Shown here one piece after another: positions 26,691-35,843 of a stretch of DNA of 64,000 bases. The notes beneath the pieces were generated by a model. It saw only the letters and a list, made by a program, of their open reading frames with translations, made no database searches and was not told the origin of the DNA. Each line of letters opens with the position of its first letter. Position 1 is the stretch's first letter. The position numbers and the translations under genes are program-made. Location: positions 2,294,001 through 2,358,000 of the forward strand of contig NZ_CP119766.1 in assembly GCF_030378165.1 (NCBI RefSeq), given 5' to 3'. This DNA is from Flavobacterium panacagri. Lineage in GTDB: Bacteria > Bacteroidota > Bacteroidia > Flavobacteriales > Flavobacteriaceae.

Positions 26691-28166
26691 ATGAAATCAA
26701 ATTATATAAAACACCTATTTTTAGCACTATCATTTTTAGTGCTTGCTTCTTGCTCAGAAGAGTTTTTGGATAAAAAACCTACGGAATTTATTGATTATGA
26801 AGGAGCTACGAAAACGACTGATAATTTAATGACTCTTTTGAACGGTATTCATAGATCATTATATGTACGATATGAATCTAACCAAAATGAGAATGGATTA
26901 GGGAGTTTAATGCAGCAGGTTGATATTGCTGGAGATGATGTTGTTTTTCCAGTAACTAACGGATGGTTTTTACAGGTTTACAACTGGAATGGTGTTGCCA
27001 ATGAGAACTCTCAGGATATCAGATTTCCATACAGAACTTATTATAGAATCATTAGAAATGCAAATACAATTATTGAAGCTACTGATGCAGCAATAGGTAC
27101 AGAGGCAGATAAGAAAATTGTAAAAGGACAAGCATTACTTTATAGAGCTTTCTGTCATTATCAATTGGTACAGTTGTTTGGAAAAAGATATGTAAACGGA
27201 ACGACAAACTCACAGCTTGGTGTGCCAATTATTTTAACAGTTGGTAATGAAAATTTCCCTCGCTCAACAGTTGAAGAAGTTTATGCACAAATTAATAAAG
27301 ATTTAGATGAGGCTAATGTTTTATTAGTGGGGTATACAAAACCAAATAACTCACATTTAAATTTGAAAGTTGCACAAGGTTTAAAAGCGAGAGTTGCTTT
27401 GACTCAAGGGAATTGGGCAATTGCAGCAGATTATGCGGCTAAAGCTAAAACAGGTATCAATTTAATGAGTACTACAGAATATGTTAAAGGATTTAATGAC
27501 TATAACAATGTAGAATGGATGTGGGGAAGTCACATTAATGAGGTTCAAACAGATTATTTTGGAAATTTTGGAGCTTACATGTCAAGAAATTATAATTCGA
27601 CAGTTATTCGTTCTTGTCCAAAAGCGATCAACAGTAAACTTTATAATTTGATTCCAACTACTGACGTACGTTCAACTTTGTTTGATAGAACAGGTAGCCA
27701 TACAGCATTAAATTTACCATCTACATACGCTAAATTTCCTTTTACAAGTCAAAAGTATTTGTCTATAAGTACTGGAGACAGTAGATGTGATATTCCTTAT
27801 ATGCGTGTTGCTGAAATGTACCTTATTGAAGCAGAAGCAAAAGCTAGATTAGGACAGGCAGATGCTAATACAGTTTTATTTACTTTAGTAAAAAGCAGAA
27901 ACCCTGCATATGTTTTGTCTACTAATACAGGTCAAGCTTTAGTGAATGAAATTTGGTTTCAAAGAAGAATTGAATTATGGGGCGAAGGTTTTAGATTTTA
28001 CGATTTAAAAAGAACAAATTCTGCTCTTGACAGATCTGGTGCAAATCATGATTCAACAATTACTGGTGGTGTAATCAATGTTCCAGCAACAGACAAAAGA
28101 TGGCAGTGGCTGATCCCTAGAGCTGAGATCAATGCAAATCCATTAATTGTTCAGAATGAATTATAA
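26691..28166 (+). CDS. SusD/RagB-type substrate-binding lipoprotein
   Basis: A 491-residue outer-membrane lipoprotein that caps the SusC barrel and binds the substrate. The signal ends in the lipobox LASC followed by SEEFLDKKPTEFID, the usual SusD opening. RNANTIIEATD and KGQALLYRAFCHYQLVQLFGKRY are the TPR-like helices of the RagB/SusD fold. The C-terminal part has MRVAEMYLIEAEAKARLG and EIWFQRRIELWGEGFRFYDLKR, strongly conserved in the family. It is 10 bases after susC, so they form one operon, which ends at the hairpin at 28301. Confidence 0.95.
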   Translation: MKSNYIKHLFLALSFLVLASCSEEFLDKKPTEFIDYEGATKTTDNLMTLLNGIHRSLYVRYESNQNENGLGSLMQQVDIAGDDVVFPVTNGWFLQVYNWNGVANENSQDIRFPYRTYYRIIRNANTIIEATDAAIGTEADKKIVKGQALLYRAFCHYQLVQLFGKRYVNGTTNSQLGVPIILTVGNENFPRSTVEEVYAQINKDLDEANVLLVGYTKPNNSHLNLKVAQGLKARVALTQGNWAIAADYAAKAKTGINLMSTTEYVKGFNDYNNVEWMWGSHINEVQTDYFGNFGAYMSRNYNSTVIRSCPKAINSKLYNLIPTTDVRSTLFDRTGSHTALNLPSTYAKFPFTSQKYLSISTGDSRCDIPYMRVAEMYLIEAEAKARLGQADANTVLFTLVKSRNPAYVLSTNTGQALVNEIWFQRRIELWGEGFRFYDLKRTNSALDRSGANHDSTITGGVINVPATDKRWQWLIPRAEINANPLIVQNEL

Positions 28167-28300
28167 TAGGATACAATATATGGTTTAATGTGTAGTTATA
28201 GTTCTAATAGATTTTCTTAAGTGTTAAAATTTTGAATAAAAAATACTCCACGTTAAGCATGTATTGCAACAAACAATAATTATTTTGATTTATTTTGAAG

Positions 28301-28330
28301 ACCCCGTATACTTTTGTGTACGGGGTTTTC
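28301..28330 (+). terminator. Terminator of the susCD operon
   Basis: ACCCCGTATAC (28301-28311) and GTGTACGGGGT (28316-28326) form an 11-base stem with one G-T pair, followed by TTTTC. It lies about 135 bases after the susD stop. Confidence 0.75.
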
Positions 28331-28402
28331 GTTTCAAATAACCTAAATGGTTCTAGGTTCATATTATGTATTATGTTTTTTCGTTTATACGTTTTTATCT
28401 TT

Positions 28403-28410
28403 TACCTTTG
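28403..28410 (+). promoter_or_regulatory. -7 box of the porin gene
   Basis: TACCTTTG matches TAnnTTTG and is 42 bases ahead of the porin ATG, downstream of the susCD terminator. Confidence 0.45.
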
Positions 28411-28452
28411 CTCAGCAAATTTTGTCATAATAAATTTATATAAAGCCATCAA

Positions 28453-30423
28453 ATGAGAATATTCATTTTTCTATATCTATTAGTTGTACCAACTTTATTG
28501 TTTTCTCAAGTAAAACCAGCTCCTAAAAATAATTTAGATATGAATACGGAATACTCAAGTATAACGGATACCGTAAAAAAGAAAAAAGCTAAAATTGCAA
28601 CTATAGACCAATATAAGATTGTAACACTGGAGCACGATACTATTTATGTTGATACTTCGCTGACGCTTAAAAGTGCTTATAAGCAAAATCATCTCAGAAA
28701 AGATCTTTTTGGTTATCAGGAATTTTCCAATATCGGCCAGCCTTTAAATACGTTACAATATAGTTTGACTAGTTTTTCTCCATATCCCGAAATTGGTTTT
28801 AGCGGAAAACATTTTAATTACATACAGGCAGATCAAGTTCGATATTATTCTGCCGCAACGCCTTTGACAGAGTTGTTTTTTAATACAACAATTAATAAAG
28901 GTCAAAATGTAGATTCTTTTATCACGTTGAACGTTTCTAAAAATCTGAATTTTTCAATTGCCTATAGAGGTTTAAGATCTGAAGGAGATTATATTAATCA
29001 GTTGGTTAGTGCAGGAAACTTTAGATTCACCACTAGTTATGCTACTACAAGCAGACGGTATGCCATAAACGCTCATTATACTTTTCAAGATATAATGAAT
29101 GAGGAAAACGGAGGTATTACAAATGATAATAATTTTGAAAGCGATAATAAAGATTATAAAAATAGACAAAGATTGCAAGTCTATTTAACTGATGCAGAAT
29201 CGATGTTAAAGGGAAGAAGAATCTTTTTTGATCATGCTTTTAGAGTAAATCCAACTGAAGGAAATAACAATCTATATGTAACTCATCAACTTAATTATGA
29301 GAATAAAAGTTACGAGTATAAACAGCCAACAGTGCTTTCTACGGTTACAGATGATAATAATGTTAGTACTAGGATTGAGCGTTTTGGAGACTCCTATGCG
29401 TCAAGCAATATAAACGATAAGACAAGGTACGAAAGACTTTATAATAAAGTAGGACTTGCTTATGAAAATTCGCTTCTAGGGAAATTTAACTTTTTTGTAG
29501 ATGATTATAGATCAAACTATGAGTATGAAAAAATAATTATTCGCACCGACAGTACTGCTGTACCAGGGAATTTGTTTGTACACATTAATAATGTAGGAGG
29601 ACAATATGAATACCAAAAAAACAAATGGAATGGCAGGTTCTTGTATTCTAGATCAATTACAAACCAGTCACTTTCAGATTTAGATGCAAAGCTGCGTTAC
29701 GATTTAAATGATGATATTAAATTTGATTTTAGATATCGTAACATTAATAAACTGCCAAATAATAATTATAATTTGTATCAAAGTAGTTGGGTATCTTATA
29801 ATTGGTCGAATAGTTTTAAAAACGAAAAAATCAATTCTCTTAGTGCAGAAATTAAAACACCTTGGTTGACAGGACAAGTTCAATATACAGTTCTTAAAGA
29901 TCATTTGTATTTTTCAGACACATTGAGAACGGCTAATGTTCAAATTGTTACGCCATTACAGTATGCAAATACGATTAATTATTTAGAAATAAAAGCAAGC
30001 CGAGAATTTAAATTTGGGCCATTTGCATTAGACAATACACTTTTATATCAAAAAGTAGATCAGTCTGATTTGGTATTAAATGTTCCTGACTTTGTAACAA
30101 GAAACACGTTCTATTATTCAGGTTACTTTTTTAAGAAAGCATTATATATGCAGACGGGACTTGTATTCAATTATCTTACTAAATATTACGGGGATGATTA
30201 TAACCCTGTTATTGCTGAATTCTTTGTGCAGCAGGATAAAAAAATTGGTGGTTTTGCAACATTTGATTTCTTTATTAATGCCCGAATTCGTCAGACTAGA
30301 TTTTATTTAAAAGCAGAGCATTTTAATGCTGCTTTTACACAAAGTAATTATTATGCAACGCCTAATAATCCTTATCGTGATTTTGTATTGCGTTTTGGTT
30401 TAGTTTGGAATTTCTTCCAATAA
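28453..30423 (+). CDS. Putative outer-membrane porin (Porin_10 family)
   Basis: A 656-residue outer-membrane beta-barrel protein with a Sec signal (MRIFIFLYLLVVPTLLFSQ). The mature N-terminus contains the periplasmic HDTIYVDTSLTLKSAYKQN and FGYQEFSNIGQPLNTL, which fit the Bacteroidota putative porin family Porin_10. The rest alternates hydrophobic and polar residues with many Tyr and Asn, as in barrel strands, and ends RDFVLRFGLVWNFFQ with an aromatic C-terminus. Substrate is unknown. It lies between the susCD operon and the cystathionine synthase gene, with its own promoter. Confidence 0.8.
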   Translation: MRIFIFLYLLVVPTLLFSQVKPAPKNNLDMNTEYSSITDTVKKKKAKIATIDQYKIVTLEHDTIYVDTSLTLKSAYKQNHLRKDLFGYQEFSNIGQPLNTLQYSLTSFSPYPEIGFSGKHFNYIQADQVRYYSAATPLTELFFNTTINKGQNVDSFITLNVSKNLNFSIAYRGLRSEGDYINQLVSAGNFRFTTSYATTSRRYAINAHYTFQDIMNEENGGITNDNNFESDNKDYKNRQRLQVYLTDAESMLKGRRIFFDHAFRVNPTEGNNNLYVTHQLNYENKSYEYKQPTVLSTVTDDNNVSTRIERFGDSYASSNINDKTRYERLYNKVGLAYENSLLGKFNFFVDDYRSNYEYEKIIIRTDSTAVPGNLFVHINNVGGQYEYQKNKWNGRFLYSRSITNQSLSDLDAKLRYDLNDDIKFDFRYRNINKLPNNNYNLYQSSWVSYNWSNSFKNEKINSLSAEIKTPWLTGQVQYTVLKDHLYFSDTLRTANVQIVTPLQYANTINYLEIKASREFKFGPFALDNTLLYQKVDQSDLVLNVPDFVTRNTFYYSGYFFKKALYMQTGLVFNYLTKYYGDDYNPVIAEFFVQQDKKIGGFATFDFFINARIRQTRFYLKAEHFNAAFTQSNYYATPNNPYRDFVLRFGLVWNFFQ

Positions 30424-30472
30424 AAAAAAAAGACTTACTTTATTTTAAACCACATATTAAACTTAAATAAAA

Positions 30473-31834
30473 ATGGACTTTTCAAATAATATTTTAGAAA
30501 CAATTGGTAACACACCATTGGTAAAGCTCAACAAAATTGTTGCTGAAATTGATGCATTAGTATTGGCAAAAGTCGAAACTTTTAATCCCGGAAATTCTGT
30601 AAAAGACAGAATGGCCGTAAAAATGATTGAAGACGCAGAGGCTGATGGAAGATTAAAACCGGGAGGAACTATTATTGAAGGAACTTCAGGAAATACGGGA
30701 ATGGGATTGGCTCTTGTGGCTATTGTAAAAGGATATAAATTGATTTGCGTTATTTCAGACAAGCAGTCAAAAGAAAAAATGGATATTCTTCGTGCGGTTG
30801 GTGCAAAAGTTGTTGTTTGCCCTACAGATGTTGAACCTACAGATCCTCGTTCATATTATTCGGTTTCAAAGCGTTTAGCAGAAGAAACTCCAAATTCTTG
30901 GTATGTAAACCAATATGATAATATGTCAAATTCATTGGCACATTATGAACAAACTGGGCCTGAAATCTGGAAACAGACTGAAGGAAAGATTACACACTTT
31001 GTTGTTGGTGTTGGAACTGGAGGAACTATTTCTGGTGTTGGAAAATACTTAAAAGAGAAAAACCCGAACATTAAAATTTGGGGAATTGATACGTATGGTT
31101 CTGTTTTTAAAAAGTACCATGAAACAGGAATTTTTGATGAAAACGAAATCTACTCTTATATAACAGAAGGAATTGGAGAAGATATTCTGCCTAAAAATGT
31201 TGACTTCTCTTTAATTGACGGATTTACAAAAGTAACAGATAAAGATGCGGCTGTTTATACGAGAAAAATTGCGCTTGAAGAAGCTATTTTTGTTGGAAAT
31301 TCGGCAGGAGCTTGTATAAAAGGTTTATTGCAGCTAAAAGAGCATTTTAAGCCTGATGATGTTGTGGTAGTATTATTTCATGATTCTGGAAGCCGTTATG
31401 TAGGTAAAATGTTCAACGATGATTGGATGCGCGAACGTGGATTCTTGGAAGAAAATGTGACCAAAGCAGAAGATGTTATTAAAGATCATATCGATAAAGA
31501 ATTAATTGTAGTTCGTACAGAAGAATTGGTTTCGCACGCAATCGAGCGTATGCGTAAATATAAAATCTCACAGATTCCTGTTGTAGATATCAGTGGCTTT
31601 GTGGGATCTGTTGATGAAACAGACTTGTTTAGAAGTTATGTTGCAGATAAAAACGTTGCCGAAAAACCAATCAAGGAGGTAATGGGAAAACCTTTTCCAA
31701 TTGTAAAATTAGGAACTCCAATTGAAGAAGTGTCAAAACTTTTTACCAAAGAAAATGATGCGGTTCTAGTTGATTTAGGAAACGGACACCATCATATTAT
31801 TACAAAATATGATATTATTGGCTCGATAAAATAA
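30473..31834 (+). CDS. Cystathionine beta-synthase / cysteine synthase with two CBS domains
   Basis: A 453-residue PLP enzyme that condenses serine (or O-acetylserine) with homocysteine or sulfide. The fold-type II catalytic domain covers about 1-310. The Schiff-base lysine is K44 in NPGNSVKDRM, TSGNTGMGLA is the substrate loop and GTGGTISG is the phosphate loop. Residues from about 335 form a pair of CBS domains (RMRKYKISQIPVVDISGFVG and GKPFPIVKLGTPIEEVSKLF), as in eukaryotic-type cystathionine beta-synthase, likely binding a regulatory nucleotide or S-adenosylmethionine. The heme-binding N-terminal extension of the human enzyme is absent. Whether it acts in transsulfuration or in cysteine synthesis cannot be fixed from sequence. 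Confidence 0.9.
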   Translation: MDFSNNILETIGNTPLVKLNKIVAEIDALVLAKVETFNPGNSVKDRMAVKMIEDAEADGRLKPGGTIIEGTSGNTGMGLALVAIVKGYKLICVISDKQSKEKMDILRAVGAKVVVCPTDVEPTDPRSYYSVSKRLAEETPNSWYVNQYDNMSNSLAHYEQTGPEIWKQTEGKITHFVVGVGTGGTISGVGKYLKEKNPNIKIWGIDTYGSVFKKYHETGIFDENEIYSYITEGIGEDILPKNVDFSLIDGFTKVTDKDAAVYTRKIALEEAIFVGNSAGACIKGLLQLKEHFKPDDVVVVLFHDSGSRYVGKMFNDDWMRERGFLEENVTKAEDVIKDHIDKELIVVRTEELVSHAIERMRKYKISQIPVVDISGFVGSVDETDLFRSYVADKNVAEKPIKEVMGKPFPIVKLGTPIEEVSKLFTKENDAVLVDLGNGHHHIITKYDIIGSIK

Positions 31835-31913
31835 GTCTTTACAAATAATATTTATCCATAAATCTTGTTACTTTAGTAATTAGATTTATGGATTTTTCTT
31901 TTAAAAATATAAA

Positions 31914-32396
31914 ATGAATTTTACTGCAATAGATTTTGAAACGGCTACGGGATATCATCCATGTTCTGTTGGAATTGTGACGGTTCAAAACGGAATAATT
32001 ATTGACGAATTTGTAACTTTAATAAAACCTCCAAATAACGAATATAATCCGTTTACGACTCGTGTTCATGGAATTTACCCAAAGGACACCATCAATTCTA
32101 AAACTTTTTTTCAGGTTTATCCCGAAATAGAAAAGCGGCTAAAAAATCGAGTTGTCGTGGCACACAATGAAAGCTTTGACCGTAATGTTTTAATGAAGTC
32201 TATGCTGCTTCATGGTTTAAATTATGAAGATTTAAACATTGCTTCACAATGGGAATGTACAGTGAAAATCTATAAAGCAAAAGGAATAAAGCCAACAAAG
32301 CTAAGTGACTGCTGTCGCGAAATGAAAATTCAGCTCAATCACCATGAAGCTTTATCAGATGCAAGAGCTTGTGCAAAGCTGTATATGCTTCGTTAA
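31914..32396 (+). CDS. DnaQ-like 3'-5' exonuclease (DEDDh)
   Basis: A 160-residue stand-alone exonuclease domain. Motif I is AIDFETAT with D7 and E9, motif II is VVAHNESFDRNVL, and motif III is HHEALSDARACA with the histidine and aspartate of the DEDDh subtype. The set is complete, so it is probably active. It lacks any polymerase-binding or BRCT extension. It may act as a DNA polymerase III epsilon-like proofreading or repair exonuclease; the exact substrate is unknown. It lies 79 bases after the CBS gene. Confidence 0.88.
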   Translation: MNFTAIDFETATGYHPCSVGIVTVQNGIIIDEFVTLIKPPNNEYNPFTTRVHGIYPKDTINSKTFFQVYPEIEKRLKNRVVVAHNESFDRNVLMKSMLLHGLNYEDLNIASQWECTVKIYKAKGIKPTKLSDCCREMKIQLNHHEALSDARACAKLYMLR

Positions 32397-32470
32397 ATAA
32401 ATTTAATTTGTAAGAATAATTTTAAAATTTTATTATTTTTAGATTTTGTAAAACAATATCAAATCTAAAA

Positions 32471-33742
32471 ATGAAAGAAGACTTTCTTTATTATCTCTGG
32501 AAATTCAAGAAGTTTGATACTTTGAATTTGAAAAGCGCGCAAGGCGAATTAATTACTATTTTGAAATCAGGTGATTATTTAGAGCTTTCGGGGCCTGATT
32601 TTTTTAATGCACAGATAGAAATTGGAAATCAAAAATGGGCAGGCAATGTCGAAATTCATTTAAAATCTTCCGATTGGTATCTTCATAATCACGAAAAAGA
32701 TCCTGCTTATCAAAATGTGATCCTTCATGTAGTTTGGGAGAATGATACGGCTATTTTTAGAGAAGATAATACAGAAATTCCCGTTTTGGTTCTCAAAGAC
32801 TTTGTTGATAAAGAAATACTCGCTAATTATAAAGCATTGGTTTCTCCTAAAACATGGATTTCATGCGAAAAACAAATTAAAGGTATTGACAGTTTTGTTT
32901 TTAAAAGCTGGCAGGAAAGATTGTTTTTTGAACGTTTGGAACGCAAATCAAAATTTATTTATGAATTATTAGAAGAAACAAATCAAGACTGGGAAGCAGT
33001 TTTGTTTTTTCTTTTGGCAAAGAATTTCGGTTTAAATACAAATGGAGTTTCTTTTCTTCAAATTGCCAAATCAATTCCGTTTTCAATCATAAGGAAAGAA
33101 AGTTTCGAAAACGAAAATCTCGAAGCATTATTTTTTGGAACCGCTGGTTTGCTTAATGGAGAAAAAGAAGATGTCTATTTTAAAGATTTAAAATTCAGAT
33201 ATTTTTATTTATTGAATAAGTACCAATTGGAAAGAACATTTGTTGAACCTGTACAATTTTTTAAACTTTGCCCAGATAATTTTCCAACCATAAGGCTTTC
33301 ACAAATGGCAGGTCTTTATCATAAATATCAAAATTTGTTTTCTAAAATAAATGATTTAAAGTCTATTGCGAGCGTTTATAATCTTTTTAATGTTTCGACA
33401 AGTAGTTATTGGCAGAACCATTATCAGTTTGATAAAGAAAGTCCGAAGAAATCAAAGCTATTATCGAAGGCATTTTTAGATTTGATTGTGATCAATACGA
33501 TTATTCCAATTCAGTTTGCTTACTCGGCTGTATTAGGGGAGTCAATTGTTGAAGATTTAATTGATTTCATGAATGAAGTTGCATCAGAGAAAAATGCCGT
33601 AATAGATAAGTTTATTTCGTTTGGAATAAAACCGAAAAATGCATTTGAAAGCCAAACTTTGTTAGAGCTCAAAAATGAATATTGTAATCATAAAGCTTGT
33701 TTAAAATGTGCGGTTGGAGTGGAACTTCTAAAAAACAATTAG
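32471..33742 (+). CDS. DUF2851 family protein
   Basis: A 423-residue soluble protein of the Bacteroidota DUF2851 family, of unknown function. The conserved N-terminal part reads FLYYLWKFKKFDTLNLKS, then SGDYLELSGPDFFNAQIEIG and WAGNVEIHLKSSDWYLHNHE. The C-terminal YCNHKACLKCAVG has a C-x(4)-C-x-x-C spacing that could hold a metal. The acidic and histidine residues of the opening block (GPDF, EIH, SDW..H..H) hint at a nuclease-like or metal-binding core, but this is only inference. It follows the exonuclease by about 75 bases. Confidence 0.85.
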   Translation: MKEDFLYYLWKFKKFDTLNLKSAQGELITILKSGDYLELSGPDFFNAQIEIGNQKWAGNVEIHLKSSDWYLHNHEKDPAYQNVILHVVWENDTAIFREDNTEIPVLVLKDFVDKEILANYKALVSPKTWISCEKQIKGIDSFVFKSWQERLFFERLERKSKFIYELLEETNQDWEAVLFFLLAKNFGLNTNGVSFLQIAKSIPFSIIRKESFENENLEALFFGTAGLLNGEKEDVYFKDLKFRYFYLLNKYQLERTFVEPVQFFKLCPDNFPTIRLSQMAGLYHKYQNLFSKINDLKSIASVYNLFNVSTSSYWQNHYQFDKESPKKSKLLSKAFLDLIVINTIIPIQFAYSAVLGESIVEDLIDFMNEVASEKNAVIDKFISFGIKPKNAFESQTLLELKNEYCNHKACLKCAVGVELLKNN

Positions 33743-33751
33743 ATAATTTTG

Positions 33752-33759
33752 TATTTTTG
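33752..33759 (+). promoter_or_regulatory. -7 box of the PspC gene
   Basis: TATTTTTG matches TAnnTTTG and is about 50 bases ahead of the PspC-domain ATG, 9 bases after the DUF2851 stop. Confidence 0.4.
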
Positions 33760-33808
33760 CAATTCACGTCAATGTAGAAATCTTAAATCAAAAATCTAAT
33801 ATCATAAT

Positions 33809-34036
33809 ATGTCAGCTATTTTAAAACTAAAATTCTTTTTTGAAAAATATGGTTTCCATGTTTCTTCTAGATTGGCAGATAAATTAGGGATGCGTGTAAC
33901 AAGTGTTAGATTGTTTTTTATCTATATTTCTTTTGTTACGGCAGGTTTAGGATTTGGAGTTTATTTGACATTGGCATTTTGGATTAGACTTAAGGATTTA
34001 ATCCGCTCCAAAAGAACATCAGTATTTGATTTATAA
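33809..34036 (+). CDS. PspC-domain small membrane protein
   Basis: A 75-residue protein made of a single PspC-like domain. A short amphipathic start (FFEKYGFHVSSRLADKLGMRVTSVRLFF) is followed by one hydrophobic segment (about residues 36-60, containing FVTAGLGFGVYLTLAFW) and a basic tail. In other bacteria PspC relates to envelope stress and the phage-shock response; here no psp genes are adjacent, so its role is uncertain. It ends at a terminator shared with the converging permease gene. Confidence 0.8.
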   Translation: MSAILKLKFFFEKYGFHVSSRLADKLGMRVTSVRLFFIYISFVTAGLGFGVYLTLAFWIRLKDLIRSKRTSVFDL

Positions 34037-34038
34037 AA

Positions 34039-34076
34039 AGAAAGCTCCAAAATTTACTTTGGAGCTTTCTTTTTTA
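34039..34076. terminator. Convergent terminator, PspC gene / permease
   Basis: AGAAAGCTCCAAA (34039-34051) and TTTGGAGCTTTCT (34058-34070) form a perfect 13-base stem followed by a T run, with A residues on the left side for the opposite direction. Confidence 0.88.
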
Positions 34077-34094
34077 TATTGAAATAGTATATTT

Positions 34095-35567
34095 CTATTC
34101 TTCAAATCCTTTAGCGTCATTAAGCTTAGATCTTTGTTTGCTGTATCCAAAATAAACAAGAATACCAATTGCAAGCCATCCAAGTGAAAATAATTGAGCA
34201 TCTAAACTCAAATTAATGATAAGATAAGTATTAATTGCAATTCCTAGTACAGCAATAATAGGCAATGCAGGAACTTTAAATGTTCTAGTTAAACCTGGCT
34301 GTTTTACTCTTAAAATCCAAACCGCAATACAAACCATTGTAAAGGCAAATAAAGTACCGAAGCTTGTCATGTCAGCTAATTTATTGATAGGAGTAAAAGC
34401 GGCAACTGTTGCAATAATACCTCCTAAAATCATTAAGTTAGTTGTAGGAGATCCAGAAATAGGGTTTACTCTAGAGAAAACAGAAGGAATTAAACCGTCT
34501 TTAGACATCCCTAAGAAAATTCTAGATTGTCCCATAATCATTACCATTAATACAGAAACTAATCCAATAGTAGCTGCAACAGTAATAATAAATCCAGCCC
34601 ATCCTTGTCCTGCAATATCAAAAGCATAAGCAACAGGTGCTTTGATAGCTTCAGGATATTTTCCTAGTGGATTGAAATCTTGGTAATTCATCATTCCAGT
34701 TAATACAAGAGAAACAAGAATGTATAAAGTTGTACAGATTAACAATGAAGCAATAATAGCAAAAGGTACATCTTTTTTAGGATTAATAGCTTCCCCAGCT
34801 TGTGTAGAAACGGCATCAAAACCAACATAAGCAAAGAAAATGGCAGCAGCTCCAGAAACAATTCCTCCAATTCCGTAAGCATTATGAGTTGTTTCTTTTT
34901 CGATAATTTGAGTAGCTTCAGGAATAAACGGGCTCCAGTTTGCTGTATTAATAAAGAAAAGTCCAGCAATAATTACGAAGATAACCGCAGCAACTTTAAG
35001 AATAACGATAGCGTTATTAGCTTTTGCTGCACTTTTAGTTCCTTTAATAAGTAGTGAAATAACTAAGATAACAATCAAGAAAGCAGGAAGATTCATAGAG
35101 AATCCTTCTCCAGTGTAGCTTGCAGGATCTGTTGTCAGCCATTCAGGGAGTTTAATACCAAAGAGTTTAAGTAATTTATTAAAATATCCGGACCAGGAAA
35201 CCGCTACGGTCATAGATCCCATGGCATATTCGAGTATAAGTCCCCAGCCAATTATCCATGCAAAAATTTCTCCGATAGTACCATAAGCATAGGCATAAGC
35301 GGATCCTTCAACTGGTAAAATGGAAGCAAATTCAGAATAGCAAAGAGCGGCAAAAACACAAGCAATACCTGCAATAATAAACGAAATTGCTAATGCTGGG
35401 CCTGCATGATAATAAGCCCCAGTACCTGTAAGTACAAAAATTCCTCCACCGATAATGGCACCAACACCAATGGCAGTAAGACTCCATTTTCCAAGGACTC
35501 TTTTTAAATCACTTTTTTTCATATCGGCCTCAAAGGCAGATATTGGTTTAACTCTCCAAATTGACAT
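34095..35567 (-). CDS. APC-superfamily amino acid permease (cationic amino acid transporter-like)
   Basis: A 490-residue inner-membrane transporter with about 12 transmembrane helices. The first helix has GVGAIIGGGIFVLTGTGA, the unwound substrate-binding segment of the APC fold, and VEGSAYAYAYGTIGEIFAWIIGW follows. FFAYVGFDAVSTQAGEAINPKKDVP is the conserved helix-6 block. The overall pattern matches CAT/YfnA-type permeases, so proton-driven uptake of amino acids is likely; the exact substrate is not set. The start is ATG at 35567; a second Met (residue 16) could also serve. Confidence 0.88.
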   Translation of the reverse strand: MSIWRVKPISAFEADMKKSDLKRVLGKWSLTAIGVGAIIGGGIFVLTGTGAYYHAGPALAISFIIAGIACVFAALCYSEFASILPVEGSAYAYAYGTIGEIFAWIIGWGLILEYAMGSMTVAVSWSGYFNKLLKLFGIKLPEWLTTDPASYTGEGFSMNLPAFLIVILVISLLIKGTKSAAKANNAIVILKVAAVIFVIIAGLFFINTANWSPFIPEATQIIEKETTHNAYGIGGIVSGAAAIFFAYVGFDAVSTQAGEAINPKKDVPFAIIASLLICTTLYILVSLVLTGMMNYQDFNPLGKYPEAIKAPVAYAFDIAGQGWAGFIITVAATIGLVSVLMVMIMGQSRIFLGMSKDGLIPSVFSRVNPISGSPTTNLMILGGIIATVAAFTPINKLADMTSFGTLFAFTMVCIAVWILRVKQPGLTRTFKVPALPIIAVLGIAINTYLIINLSLDAQLFSLGWLAIGILVYFGYSKQRSKLNDAKGFEE

Positions 35568-35843
35568 ACTATAATATTGGTTTATTTGTTATTAAGTGCC
35601 AAATGTATTGTTTTTTGTAAAAAATAAAAACAATTATCATGTTTTAAGTTATAAAATCTTTATTTTTTTTAGAGGACTCTCAGGAAAGTTTCTCTAAGTA
35701 TTGATATTCATTAAATTAATTGAGGTTTTCTGAAATATTTGATAATTTTTTAAAAGCTACTTTTCTTACTAATTTAATTCATATTTTTGAGAGTTTTTTC
35801 TTATTTTTTGTTTTTATAATAAATTAAAGAGCTTTTTTTGATT

